The notes under the pieces: generated by a model
What the model saw: only the letters and a program-made list of their open reading frames with translations
Told to the model about the DNA's origin: nothing
Database searches by the model: none
Shown: piece by piece, positions 33,150 to 42,426 of the stretch
How the letters are laid out: the number at the start of each line of letters is the position of its first letter
Numbering within the stretch: the stretch's first letter is position 1
From: CAZKRU01 sp964555235
GTDB lineage: Bacteria; Verrucomicrobiota; Verrucomicrobiia; Methylacidiphilales; CAMAQI01
Reading direction: 5' to 3'
DNA length: 52,921 nucleotides
NCBI GenBank assembly: GCA_964555235.1
Contig: CAZKRU010000025.1
Coordinates: 1 to 52,921 of the forward strand
Position numbers and translations under genes: made by a program

Positions 33150-34382
33150 ATGACTTTCTTCAGACTCACGGGTCGTCTGCGCCCTCTTGCTTCTCGGAAT
33201 TACCGACTCTATTTCATCGGACAAATCGTTTCACTCGTTGGAACGCTGATGAGCGAAACGGCAGCCATGTGGCTCGTGTATCAATGGACCGGCTCCGAAC
33301 GAATGCTTGGAGTCGCCGGATTCATGAGCTTGATCCCGATGTTCTTTCTCGCTCCGTTGGCGGGTGTTTGGGTCGATCGGTGGAATCGTCACCGTATGAT
33401 TCTCGTCCTGCAATGGCTCTTCCTATTAACCTCGATCGCATTGGCTTTGATCGCCAGCTCGCCAGATCACCCGACCGGATGGATCATTGGAATCTTGGGA
33501 CTGCGTGGAGCCCTCAAAGCATTCGACCTTCCTGCCCGACAATCCTTTATCAACGAGCTGATTGATGATCCTCAGGAACTTCCCCGTGCCTTGGCCCTGA
33601 ATGCGTCGATGTTTCACACGGCACGCTTTGTGGGTCCCGCTCTCGGAGGAACCGTTGCCGCTTACTTCGGCGCAAAATTCTGTTTCTCCATCGATGCAAT
33701 TAGCTACCTCGCCGTCATCGCAGGATTCATCGCGATGCGAGTCACGCCACGAGCAAGCACCCTTTCAGAACATCACCCGCTTCATGATTTTACGGAAGGA
33801 ATCCGTTACGCCTGGAAACACCCTCAAATCTCCAGCCAGCTTTTTGCCCTGAGCTGCTCCAGTTTCTTCACCTTTTCCGGACTTGTTCTGCTTCCGGTTT
33901 TTGCCCGGGAACATTTTCACGGAGGCGCCGAACTTCTTGGATTTTTTCAATCAGCCTCCGCCGTCGGAGCCATCGCAGGCTCCATCTATCTCGGCTCTGG
34001 ACTCTCAAGCTCCCAACTCCGTCGCGCCACCGGACTGGGTGGGATTTTACAGGGGAGCTCGCTGATTTTCTTCTCCCTCTGCCCCAACCGAGTTGCAGCG
34101 ATCTTCTGTCTTGTTTTCAGTGGAGTCGGCGGAGTCCTCGTCACTCTGGGAGCCAACATGCGTCTGCAACAACTCACCGATCCGACCAAACGCGGGCGCA
34201 TCCTCAGCCTCCACAACGCCGCCTTTGCCGGAACGGTCCCCATCGGAAATCTTCTCGTCGGACTCATCGCCCACCAAGTCGGCGCCGCTCTCACCCTCAC
34301 CGCCGGAGCCTCACTCGGAATTTTCGGAAGTCTTTTTCTCTTAAGAAGAGATCTTGAGGCAGATCGCACCTCCCCTTCTTAA
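33150..34382 (+). CDS. MFS transporter, EntS-like exporter group
   Basis: 410 residues with about 12 membrane segments. N-terminus NYRLYFIGQIVSLVGTLMSETAAMWLVYQWT is the classic first-helix pattern of the EntS/MFS_3 group; loop 2-3 motif GVWVDRWNRHRMILV and a later ALRGALKAFDLPARQSF block. Members export siderophores or drugs; the substrate here is unknown. No siderophore genes nearby. Stands alone between two repeat regions. Confidence 0.9.
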   Translation: MTFFRLTGRLRPLASRNYRLYFIGQIVSLVGTLMSETAAMWLVYQWTGSERMLGVAGFMSLIPMFFLAPLAGVWVDRWNRHRMILVLQWLFLLTSIALALIASSPDHPTGWIIGILGLRGALKAFDLPARQSFINELIDDPQELPRALALNASMFHTARFVGPALGGTVAAYFGAKFCFSIDAISYLAVIAGFIAMRVTPRASTLSEHHPLHDFTEGIRYAWKHPQISSQLFALSCSSFFTFSGLVLLPVFAREHFHGGAELLGFFQSASAVGAIAGSIYLGSGLSSSQLRRATGLGGILQGSSLIFFSLCPNRVAAIFCLVFSGVGGVLVTLGANMRLQQLTDPTKRGRILSLHNAAFAGTVPIGNLLVGLIAHQVGAALTLTAGASLGIFGSLFLLRRDLEADRTSPS

Positions 34383-34698
34383 ATACGCTTGGGGGAACCC
34401 AATCCATTTGAATTTACCACGGAAAAGACGGACGACTCGGAAGTTCAAGCCTGCCCACGAATCTCGCTAATCACCGCGAATTGAATTTAAGAATGGGAGG
34501 GGGTTGGAGGCGCCGTCTCTTTCGCGTATTTCGCGGGCAAAAACTCCTGAATTCCTCACTTCCTGCTTTCCTCAGAAAAACCCTCAAACCTCTAAATCGG
34601 TGAAAATCTGTTAAATCTGCGGATGAATCTGCCCACACTCCAAAATTCTGGGTTAAAAGGCTTTCCAAGAGCGATTCGTTTTTGTAGAGATTCCCTCC
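34383..34698. repeat. 316-bp gap with remnants of several repeat families
   Basis: No gene seen. Pieces: CTCGCTAATCACCGCGAATTG near 34463 with TTTCGCGTATTTCGCGGGCA near 34530, which could pair as arms of a damaged palindrome; TTCCTGCTTTCCTCAGAAAA near 34555; and AATCGGTGAAAATCTGTTAA then ATCTGCGGAT at 34595-34624, related to 43698-43804. Confidence 0.55.
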
Positions 34699-35475
34699 AT
34701 GAATTTACATCTTCTTCTAAAACGAATCGCCCTGCTTTCGTTGCTCGTCCTTTTGAACGGGAAATTCCTTCAAGCGGATAGCATCTCACTCGTCGCAGAT
34801 CCCTATCTCCCCTACACCGGCAGTCCGGACTCCGACAGTCCGGGATTTATGATTGAAATCGCCAAAGCGATTTTTGAAAAAGCGGGCCACACGATTTCCT
34901 ACAAACAGCAGGCTTGGGTCGATGCGGTCAGCGACGTTAAAAACGGAAATGCCACGGCAATTGTCGGAGCAAGCCGCGAGGACGTCCCGGAGCTTTTGTT
35001 TCCGGACGTCGAACAGGCAATGGCTCAAGGCGTATTTTATGTGAAGGCGGGCTCCTCTTGGAAATACGCCGGAGTTGCCTCACTCGAAAAAATTTGCATT
35101 GGAGTCATCAGCAAGTACAGCTACAGCGAAATTCAATCGCATATCGAGAAATACCGCTCCAATTCCAAAAAAGTCCGCTTCTTTTCCAACGAAGACGCCT
35201 TGGTCAAATTAACCGATGCGCTGCGTGACGATCGCATCCAGGCCTTTATGGAAGATGAAAATGTGATGAAGTCCTTCCTCAAGACCTATCCTGAGGCCAG
35301 CCAGATTACCGATTCAGGAAAATTAAAATCTCCCACGCGTCTCTATATTGCCTTCTCTCCAAAAGCCACGGATTCCCCCACCTACGTAAAATTGATTTCT
35401 GATGGAATGAAAGCGCTGCGGGCCGATGGCACCTTGACCAAGATCCTGAAGAAATACGAACTGCAGGATTGGTAA
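34699..35475 (+). CDS. periplasmic solute-binding protein, family 3 (amino-acid type)
   Basis: 258 residues with signal peptide (LLLKRIALLSLLVLLNGKFLQA). SBP_bac_3 pattern: LVADPYLPYTG, GFMIEIAKAIFEKAGH, NGNATAIVGASREDVPELLF and ALRADGTLTKILKKYEL at the end. It would bind a small polar solute. No ABC permease is adjacent, so it may work as an orphan binding protein or with unlinked partners. Twelve bp before the MFS/HEAT gene, probably one transcript. Confidence 0.85.
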   Translation: MNLHLLLKRIALLSLLVLLNGKFLQADSISLVADPYLPYTGSPDSDSPGFMIEIAKAIFEKAGHTISYKQQAWVDAVSDVKNGNATAIVGASREDVPELLFPDVEQAMAQGVFYVKAGSSWKYAGVASLEKICIGVISKYSYSEIQSHIEKYRSNSKKVRFFSNEDALVKLTDALRDDRIQAFMEDENVMKSFLKTYPEASQITDSGKLKSPTRLYIAFSPKATDSPTYVKLISDGMKALRADGTLTKILKKYELQDW

Positions 35476-35487
35476 GTCGCGGAGATC

Positions 35488-38241
35488 ATGTCCCGGATCC
35501 GATCCACCCTCACCTCGATTTTTACGGTTCGTCCGGATGAAGTTCGCCCGTTGGGATGGCTCATCGCACTCTCTTTTTTTCGGGGACTTGCTGCCGTATT
35601 TTTCGATGCTCCTGCCAACACGCTCTTCATTAGTGAATTTGGAGCCGAACGACTCCCCTACGTCTATCTCTGCGCAGCCGGATCTTCACTGCTTTTAGGG
35701 TTTGCCTACTCAAAACTCGGAGCGAGCTTCTCACCGACGTATGTTTTGAGAGCAACACTCGGCGTAATCCTCCTCTCCATTCTCTTTTTCTACACTTCAC
35801 TTCTCCTCACGCGATCGCACTGGGTCATTATGGGGCTCATGATTTGGAAAGAGGCGATCTTCATGTTGAGCAATATTGTGATGTGGGCCGCAGCAGGTTA
35901 CCTCTTCAACATTCGACAAGGGAAACGCCTCTTCGGGCTCGTCGCCAGCGGCGGAATCCTCGCAAGCATCATTGGAGGGGGACTGGTCGCCTGGATTGCC
36001 AAAATCGCCGGAGTGCCATTACTCATTCTCATTTCAGCCTTCGCGATGGGAGGAATGTTTTGGACCTTGTACCATCTGACCGCCTCTTATCGAACTCAAT
36101 TTTTATTAATTTCCGACTCACCCGATACCGTTCAGCAAAAGCATTCAATCCTCGATCTCTTTCGCAATCGTTACCTCGGACTTTTCTTTAGTCTCTCGAT
36201 CCTCTCCAACTTCGGCTTCTTCTTTGTCGATTACGTCTACTTCAATCGCGTGGAAACCGCTTATCCGGATCAAAAGACGTTGGCCGCCTTTTTCGGGATT
36301 TTTGCTTCCGTCGTCGGCTCCGTGCAGCTCATCACGAGCACCTTTCTTGCCGGACCGCTGATTACCCGTTTTGGACTTGGCTGCGGTCTCATGGCACTCC
36401 CCGCCTTGAATGTGGTCGGCATGGGAATCGCCGCCGTCATCAGCATGACCGCAGGCTTGGGGCGCTCCTTTTTCTGGCTCATCTTGTTAACAAAACTTTG
36501 CGATGAGGCCTTGCGCTCCTCCTTGTTGGCGCCTTCTTTCCGAATTCTTTATCAACCGTTACCGCCGCAGGATCGACTTCGCTTTCAAGCGGTCACCGAA
36601 TCGATTATCGAACCGATCGGCGTCGGACTTGCCGGTGGCGTACTCCTTTTATTTACCCATGCCTATCCGGTGGCACTTCACACGCTCTGTCTGCTTTTGG
36701 TTGGCATTCTTATCACCTGGCTTGCGGTTGGTGAACGTCTGCGAAAAGAATACACCCAACTTCTCACCCAAGCGCTCTCGAAGCGACGTCTCAACGAAGT
36801 CGCCCTCACCTTGGAAGATGGATCTACGGTTCAAATTTTTGAGGAAGGCTTGGAGAGCGTTAATCCGGCCGAGGTGATTTATTGTCTGAATATGTTGGAG
36901 GAGGTTCGTCATCCCCAATTGCTCCAGTTTCTTCGCGCGCGAATCAATCACCCGGCTAACGAAGTTCGCGAATCGGTCTTGAGCAAACTCGAGACCCATG
37001 GAAGCGAAAAAGAGATCCCCCTTCTTCGGGAACAACTCAAGCACGAACCCTCCCCTCGGACTCGCGGCCTCATTCTCCAAGTCCTCTGTGCATTGGCCGA
37101 AGCGGAAGCGTTGGAAATGGCTGCCCCCTATTTGGAAGATCCCTCCCCCGAAGTTCGAAGTGGTGCGATGGCGGGATTAATGCGCCACGGCGGGATCGAT
37201 GGCGTTCTGGTTGCAGGCACCCGCCTTCAAGCCATGGTTGCCTCAGCACGTGTCGAAGATCGCCTCTTTTCCGCCCGAACCCTCGGAGAAATCCAAGTCC
37301 GCAGCTTTTATCGCCCGTTGTTGCGGCTTCTGAAAGATCCGGAGGTTTCCGTCCAACAGGCAGCGCTTCGAGCGGCGGGACGATTGAACAATCCCCGACT
37401 CATTCCTCACTTAGTCGAATCCATAAAAGCCCCCTCCCTCCGTTCCATCGCCATGGAGTCCTTGGTGCAAGCGGGAGCCTCAGCTATTCCTTTCCTCCAC
37501 GAAACTTTTCAACAACCCGAACAATCCGTAGATTCACAGAGACGTTTGTTGAAACTCGTCGGAAAAATCGGAGGCGATGCCGCGATTGCCATGCTGTTGG
37601 AATGCTCCGAGCACCCGGATAAAACGCTCCGACGTGAAGCGCTGATCTCCCTTTCCCTCTGTCACTACAAGGCGGCGAATTCTGATCTGAAAAAATTACG
37701 CGCAAAAATTCGCGAAGAAGCAATGGAGGCAACCAGCATTCTTGCCGCTTGGTCCGATCTTGGAGAGGCGCCTCACTATGTAACGCTCCGCAATGCGTTG
37801 GAAAGTGAATTTAGAAAACATCAAGATCGCGTCCTCCTCTTACTCTCTTTCCTCTACGATGCCAAACCGCTCCTCTACGCACGCAAGGAACTCGAGAGCC
37901 ATTCAACTCCCCAACGCGCTCACGCTTTGGAAGTCGTCGATAATCTGGTCGGAAAGGAACTAAAACCGTGGGTCTTACCCTTGCTCGAAGAAGCCACCCT
38001 GTCGGAGCGTCTGGAGCACTTTGCCAAAGAGTTTCCCCAGAAACATTTCTCACCCGAAGAACGTCTCCGCATGCTGATCGATTCCCCGATTTCTGAAATC
38101 TCGCTCTGGACCCGAGCCTGTGCGCTTTATGTTGCAGGGCAAACCAAACGCCGCGATTGCCTTCCCCCCATCCAAAGCTGGATTAAAAATCACGAACCGA
38201 TCCTTCAAGAAACCGCCTTGTGGGCGTCGGAAAGAATCTAA
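35488..38241 (+). CDS. MFS/nucleotide-transporter-like membrane protein with C-terminal HEAT repeats
   Basis: 917 residues. Twelve-segment membrane part about 15-425, with a pattern like the Npt1/Npt2-type and related MFS proteins (KRLFGLVASGGILASIIGGGLVAW; DEALRSSLLAPSFRILYQPL). Residues about 435-917 are a series of HEAT-like helical pairs (EVRESVLSKLETHG; PSPEVRSGAMAGLMRHG; PEVSVQQAALRAAGRLNNPRLIPHLV; LRREALISL). In several phyla I recall such proteins as MFS-HEAT-cNMP fusions; here the cNMP-binding part is the next gene, 13 bp on. Transported substrate unknown. Confidence 0.82.
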   Translation: MSRIRSTLTSIFTVRPDEVRPLGWLIALSFFRGLAAVFFDAPANTLFISEFGAERLPYVYLCAAGSSLLLGFAYSKLGASFSPTYVLRATLGVILLSILFFYTSLLLTRSHWVIMGLMIWKEAIFMLSNIVMWAAAGYLFNIRQGKRLFGLVASGGILASIIGGGLVAWIAKIAGVPLLILISAFAMGGMFWTLYHLTASYRTQFLLISDSPDTVQQKHSILDLFRNRYLGLFFSLSILSNFGFFFVDYVYFNRVETAYPDQKTLAAFFGIFASVVGSVQLITSTFLAGPLITRFGLGCGLMALPALNVVGMGIAAVISMTAGLGRSFFWLILLTKLCDEALRSSLLAPSFRILYQPLPPQDRLRFQAVTESIIEPIGVGLAGGVLLLFTHAYPVALHTLCLLLVGILITWLAVGERLRKEYTQLLTQALSKRRLNEVALTLEDGSTVQIFEEGLESVNPAEVIYCLNMLEEVRHPQLLQFLRARINHPANEVRESVLSKLETHGSEKEIPLLREQLKHEPSPRTRGLILQVLCALAEAEALEMAAPYLEDPSPEVRSGAMAGLMRHGGIDGVLVAGTRLQAMVASARVEDRLFSARTLGEIQVRSFYRPLLRLLKDPEVSVQQAALRAAGRLNNPRLIPHLVESIKAPSLRSIAMESLVQAGASAIPFLHETFQQPEQSVDSQRRLLKLVGKIGGDAAIAMLLECSEHPDKTLRREALISLSLCHYKAANSDLKKLRAKIREEAMEATSILAAWSDLGEAPHYVTLRNALESEFRKHQDRVLLLLSFLYDAKPLLYARKELESHSTPQRAHALEVVDNLVGKELKPWVLPLLEEATLSERLEHFAKEFPQKHFSPEERLRMLIDSPISEISLWTRACALYVAGQTKRRDCLPPIQSWIKNHEPILQETALWASERI

Positions 38242-38254
38242 GCCGAGAAAAATT

Positions 38255-38665
38255 ATGATGCTCACCATTGAAAAAGTCATTACGCTCAAATCCGTCAGTT
38301 TCTTTTCCGAGGTTCCCGAAGATTCCTTGGTGGAAGTTGCCGCCGTCATGGAAGAAGTGGAATGCCGCGCTGGATCCGAAATTTTTCATCAAGGCGATCT
38401 TGGCACTTCGCTCTATGTCATCGTCTCCGGAAAAGTAAAAATTCACTTGGGAGAGCGTCAACTCGTTCTGCTTGGGGAGCGTCAAGTTTTTGGAGAGCTC
38501 GCCGCTCTGGATCCCGAACCCCGCTCCGCTTCAGCAACGGCGACCGAAGATTGCCTGCTCTTTCGACTGGATCGGGATTCCCTCTACGAATTGATGAGCC
38601 AGCACATTGAAGTCGCTCAGGGAGTCATTCGGGTTCTCTGTCAGCGCTTGCGAAAATCAAATTAG
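38255..38665 (+). CDS. cyclic-nucleotide-binding-domain protein, partner of the MFS/HEAT gene
   Basis: 136 residues from the ATG at 38255 (ATGATG, so either codon); the longer ORF extends back into the preceding gene and is rejected. One CNB fold: FFSEVPEDSLVEVAAVMEEV, GDLGTSLYVIVSGKVKIHLG, GERQVFGELAALDPEPRSASA (the phosphate-binding cassette, with R at the cAMP-phosphate position) and a helix end. No DNA-binding domain. Its 3-prime end overlaps the convergent TPR gene by 9 bp. Confidence 0.88.
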   Translation: MMLTIEKVITLKSVSFFSEVPEDSLVEVAAVMEEVECRAGSEIFHQGDLGTSLYVIVSGKVKIHLGERQLVLLGERQVFGELAALDPEPRSASATATEDCLLFRLDRDSLYELMSQHIEVAQGVIRVLCQRLRKSN

Positions 38666-40042
38666 TTCGCTCTTGATAGACTCAACGACTTGAGACCAGT
38701 TCCCACGTTCGGTTTGCCGAAAGAGGCGCAAGGAGGGATACCAGATCGTCCTCTCACCCTCCAGGCCCCAACGCCAATCGGGAACTTTCGGCAATAAGAT
38801 CCATCCGGGAATTCCAAGAACCCCCGCCAAATGCGCCGTCGCCGTATCGATACTGATGACAAGATCGAGGCCATTCAGAAGCTCTGCCGTCTGTTGAAAA
38901 TCGGTCAATGCAGCTCCGGCATCGTTCACTCCGACGACTGAATTTAATTCCTCCCTCGGCGTTCCGGTTTGAAGACTGACCCATTCAATTTCCGGGATTT
39001 CAAAAAGTTCCCGCACCAGCGAAAAAGGAAGGCGTCTTCGCAAATCGACCGTACTCCCCGACCAACAGATTCCGATGCGTCGAGCTTTCTTGTCGTTCGA
39101 AAGAATCGGTTTTCCACTTCGCCCCTCGATCGTTAACAAATCGTCCGGGATGATTTTCAAAAGACCCGGAAGCGATTGAAGCGGAATTTGTGCATCCACG
39201 GGAGGAACGGCCTCCCCCAATTCAATGACTTGATCAGCCGCATCCTTTAAAAACGTCACCAACGGCTTCTGACATTCAAAAACCACCCTCCCCACTTTTG
39301 ATTTCAGGAGTGAAAGGAATCGGGCAAATTGGAGGGTATCTCCAAATCCCTGCTCAACATAAACCAAGAGCGTCCCACACCGTTCTCCATTCCATCGAGG
39401 CACCTCGGTATGGCGCAGCTTCTGATCGGCCAAGGCCCAACGCCATTCATATTCCTTCCAACCGATCTCCCACTCCCAAATCATCAGGGCGAGAAGCGCG
39501 CGATTCCAATGCGCCTCCGGCAATTCTGGATCCTTCGCCAAGGCTTCCTCATAGCAGGCGGCGGCACTTGCGGCATCCCCAAGCTCGAGACGAATCTCTC
39601 CCAAATTGACCCACGCTTTTGCGAACGTAGGATCCAGCCGAATCGCCGTCTCCAGTGCTTTTTGTGCCTCGGCCAACCGATCCTGCGAAAAGAGAACCGT
39701 TCCGCGATTGTAATGCGCATTCGCATATTTTGGCTTCAGCTCAATGGCCCGCTGGTAGGCCGCTTCCGCCTGAATCCATTCCCCTTGCGATTTCCAAACA
39801 TTGCCGCGATTGTTCACGGCCTCCGCGTACTTCGGTTTAAGCGTAATGGCCTGATCGAGATGCAGCGCCGCCTGATCCATCTCTCCCAACGACCAAAAAA
39901 TGACACCGAGATTATTGTGAACTTCGGCAAACTTCGGATGAAGGATTAACGACTTTTGATACGCCTCAATCGCTTCATGAGAATTTCCCGCTTCCTGCGC
40001 CTCCGCCCCGAGTTGCGCCCATTGCATCGCTCCAGCTTGCAT
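38657..40042 (-). CDS. TPR protein with heptosyltransferase-like C-terminal domain (second copy)
   Basis: 461 residues from the ATG at 40042, with GGAGG 6 nt upstream; it begins one base after the stop of the paralogue. Five to six TPR units (about 10-190: HPKFAEVHNNLGVIFWSLGE, KPKYANAHYNRGTVLFSQDR). C-terminal GT-B-like half (about 225-460) with RIGICWSGSTVDLRRRLPF and LVISIDTATAHLAGVLG, the donor-site pattern of GT9/GT41-like transferases. Probably glycosylates a protein or glycan; acceptor unknown. Homologous over its whole length to the 618-residue neighbour. Confidence 0.85.
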   Translation of the reverse strand: MQAGAMQWAQLGAEAQEAGNSHEAIEAYQKSLILHPKFAEVHNNLGVIFWSLGEMDQAALHLDQAITLKPKYAEAVNNRGNVWKSQGEWIQAEAAYQRAIELKPKYANAHYNRGTVLFSQDRLAEAQKALETAIRLDPTFAKAWVNLGEIRLELGDAASAAACYEEALAKDPELPEAHWNRALLALMIWEWEIGWKEYEWRWALADQKLRHTEVPRWNGERCGTLLVYVEQGFGDTLQFARFLSLLKSKVGRVVFECQKPLVTFLKDAADQVIELGEAVPPVDAQIPLQSLPGLLKIIPDDLLTIEGRSGKPILSNDKKARRIGICWSGSTVDLRRRLPFSLVRELFEIPEIEWVSLQTGTPREELNSVVGVNDAGAALTDFQQTAELLNGLDLVISIDTATAHLAGVLGIPGWILLPKVPDWRWGLEGERTIWYPSLRLFRQTERGNWSQVVESIKSELI

Positions 40043-40043
40043 C

Positions 40044-41900
40044 CTAGCCCTCCGCACTCAAGGTCGCATGAATCGTGGAGATCAGTCCGGGCCAATCCTG
40101 CGGTTTTGATTGACGAAAAATTTGCATCGTCGGATACCAAGGCGTATCCGAACGCTCCAACATCCAGCGCCAGTCCGGATTAAAGGGAATCATCAGCCAA
40201 GTCGGCCTTCCCAAGGCTCCCGCGAGGTGAACCACCGAGGTATCGACCGCGAGAATCAAATCAACTTGCTGCGTTGCCCAAGCGGTATCGACAAAGTCCC
40301 GGAAATGATCCCCCCAATTCACGACTGATTTTGCAGCAGGGAACGTCTTGAGTTTTTCTACCGCAGGACCCTTCTGAAAGCTGACCCAGGTAAACCGCGA
40401 ATCCTCAAACAGCGGCGCGAGGGCTTCGATCGGACAGGAACGATTTCGATCATTATCGTGAGTCGGACTTCCCGCCCAACAAATCGCGATTTTCTTTTTC
40501 CCCTCAGGCAACGGCGGGAGCACGGGAGGAACGAACCCCTCGGGAATCCGAAGATACGGAACCGACTGGGGAACCGTTTCAACTTTGGTCTGAAAAATTC
40601 GCGGCATGCAGATTAACGGAACTTGCCAGTCAAACTCCGGGAGCGGATCGTTTTGAATCACCACTTCGTCGATCCCCGGACAACTCCGAAGCAGCGCAGC
40701 CAAGGGAGGTTGGGTTTCAATAATGACACTTCCTCCCAGCGCTTTGACCATCGGAGCGTATCGAATAAATTGGATCGTATCTCCCAATCCCTGCTCCGCA
40801 AAAAGCAGAATTCGCTTCCCACGAAATTCTTCCCCATTCCAAAGGGGCTGTTGAAACTGTCGGCGCATATATTTTTTAAGACGCCACCGCCACTCATGCT
40901 CCGGCCAGCCCTGCTCGTAGTTTCCGGTAATCAACCAGAGCAACGAGCGATTCCAGTGCGCATCAACAAAATCCGGACTCAAGGAGATTGCTTTCTGGTA
41001 ACACTGCATCGCTTTTCGGGGGTTCCCTGTGGAGAGATATGCGACACCGAGATTGGAATAGGGCTGAGGAAGCGACGGATTCAGTTTCACTGCCCCTTCA
41101 TAACGCTCAATCGCCTCCAAGAGACGATCCTGCTGAAGGTAGGCATTTCCCTCGTTGTAGAGAAGCTCAGGCGAGCAATCCCCATTCGCACGCGCCTGAT
41201 CATAAAGTTCCAGCGCCTCGGAAAGCTTTCCGTTCACCTGCAATAGATCACCGAGGTTGGCGATCGCTTCGACGTAGCGAGGATGAATGACCAGTGCCTG
41301 ACGATAGTTGACCTCGGCCTCTTCTTTTCTTCCAATCTGATGCAGCAGGTTTCCGAGATTATTCCATGCTTGATAGAGTTTGGGATTGAGCTCGATCGCC
41401 TTCCGATACGCCGCTTCTGATTTTTCAAACTGATGCAACGACTGCCAGGCTGCCCCGAGGTTTGAGTAGACCAAGGGATTCGTCGGATCAATTTCCGAGC
41501 AACGGAGAAACGCCACGAGCGCATCCTCCATTTTGTTGACCCGATGTAACAGGGTGGCGAGGTTCAGGTTGATATCAAAATGATGCGGATCCAAAATGAG
41601 CGCCTGGTGATAAGCCTTTTCCGCCACCTCCCACTCGCTTCCTGCACGCGCCGCTTCTGCCAAGGCCCAAAAATAAAGGAGTTGTTTCGGCTCTAATTCC
41701 GTAGCCCGCTTCAATGCAGCCATCGCTTCGGAAAAACGCTTCGTTTGATGAAAAATCAACCCTCGGATATAATGAATTTCGCCCTGAGCATCGTCTGAAA
41801 CCAAAAGCTCATCGCACAGGAGCGAGGCCGCCGGAAAATCATGAGCCTCGTAGCGTTCCACCAAGCGGTCCCGAAGCCTCTCCGTTTGACTGGGTACCAC
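40044..41900 (-). CDS. TPR protein with heptosyltransferase-like C-terminal domain (first copy)
   Basis: 618 residues from a GTG start. About nine TPR units (about 5-340: EAHDFPAASLLCDELL, NPKLYQAWNNLGNLLHQIGR, NPSLPQPYSNLGVAYLSTGN), then NEGYEQGW-type linker and a GT-B-like domain (about 375-618) with RILLFAEQGLGDTIQFIRYA, IAICWAGSPTHDNDRNRSC and LILAVDTSVVHLAGALGRPTW. The layout resembles O-linked transferases of the SPINDLY/GT41 and GT9 groups. Next to its shorter paralogue on the same strand, most likely a tandem duplication with gain or loss of TPR units. Confidence 0.86.
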   Translation of the reverse strand: MVPSQTERLRDRLVERYEAHDFPAASLLCDELLVSDDAQGEIHYIRGLIFHQTKRFSEAMAALKRATELEPKQLLYFWALAEAARAGSEWEVAEKAYHQALILDPHHFDINLNLATLLHRVNKMEDALVAFLRCSEIDPTNPLVYSNLGAAWQSLHQFEKSEAAYRKAIELNPKLYQAWNNLGNLLHQIGRKEEAEVNYRQALVIHPRYVEAIANLGDLLQVNGKLSEALELYDQARANGDCSPELLYNEGNAYLQQDRLLEAIERYEGAVKLNPSLPQPYSNLGVAYLSTGNPRKAMQCYQKAISLSPDFVDAHWNRSLLWLITGNYEQGWPEHEWRWRLKKYMRRQFQQPLWNGEEFRGKRILLFAEQGLGDTIQFIRYAPMVKALGGSVIIETQPPLAALLRSCPGIDEVVIQNDPLPEFDWQVPLICMPRIFQTKVETVPQSVPYLRIPEGFVPPVLPPLPEGKKKIAICWAGSPTHDNDRNRSCPIEALAPLFEDSRFTWVSFQKGPAVEKLKTFPAAKSVVNWGDHFRDFVDTAWATQQVDLILAVDTSVVHLAGALGRPTWLMIPFNPDWRWMLERSDTPWYPTMQIFRQSKPQDWPGLISTIHATLSAEG

Positions 41901-41908
41901 GGTATTTC

Positions 41909-42307
41909 CTAGTGGGGACTCGGCTCAGTCGCGCGAATCTTCTCCGCCAAAACAATCACCTCATCGGGATCCCGAGTAATCTCCACCGGCAACTCCCAAT
42001 TCTCGCACATCTGTTTGAACATCCGGGTTGTTCCATACTGAAGTTCCGTTTTTACCAAAAAAACCGTTCCGCGATAACCCCTTCTCCTGAGCTCATGAAA
42101 CATCTCCGAGAGCTCGCGAGCATTGCTATGATTGAAGGTATAATCCTCTACCTCCGTGAAATCGCAAATCTCGACAAAATTCTGCCGGAGCTCCCGGTCA
42201 TCTCGAAGTTCGCGATTATAATTCATCCCCTCTCGAGTATCGGTGTGGCCCGAAACACATGATCGAACGAGATTTAATATTGGATCGTAGGTGTAGGTGA
42301 TAGGCAT
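41909..42307 (-). CDS. STAS/SpoIIAA-like small protein
   Basis: 132 residues. Pattern of alternating strands and helices: TYTYDPILNLVRSCVSGHTD, NFVEICDFTEVEDYTFNHSN, RRRGYRGTVFLVKTELQYGTTRMF, which resembles the SpoIIAA-like (STAS) fold seen in DUF3478-type proteins. No signal or membrane segment. Same strand as the TPR genes, 8 bp upstream of the first. Function unknown. Confidence 0.65.
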   Translation of the reverse strand: MPITYTYDPILNLVRSCVSGHTDTREGMNYNRELRDDRELRQNFVEICDFTEVEDYTFNHSNARELSEMFHELRRRGYRGTVFLVKTELQYGTTRMFKQMCENWELPVEITRDPDEVIVLAEKIRATEPSPH

Positions 42308-42426
42308 TTACTTCAATCAATACTGTTTTCTACCGAGGTACTTCTACTTTTAACGTAAAAACTGGAAAAATCAAGAGGACGATTTTTTATTCCTGACAAG
42401 GTCCCAGGTTTTGCCATGATCCCTTC

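Noticed and set aside
42308..42426. Possible molybdenum-cofactor riboswitch before moaA
   Set aside because: Only 119 bp and no convincing conserved stem arrangement of the known Moco RNA could be traced.
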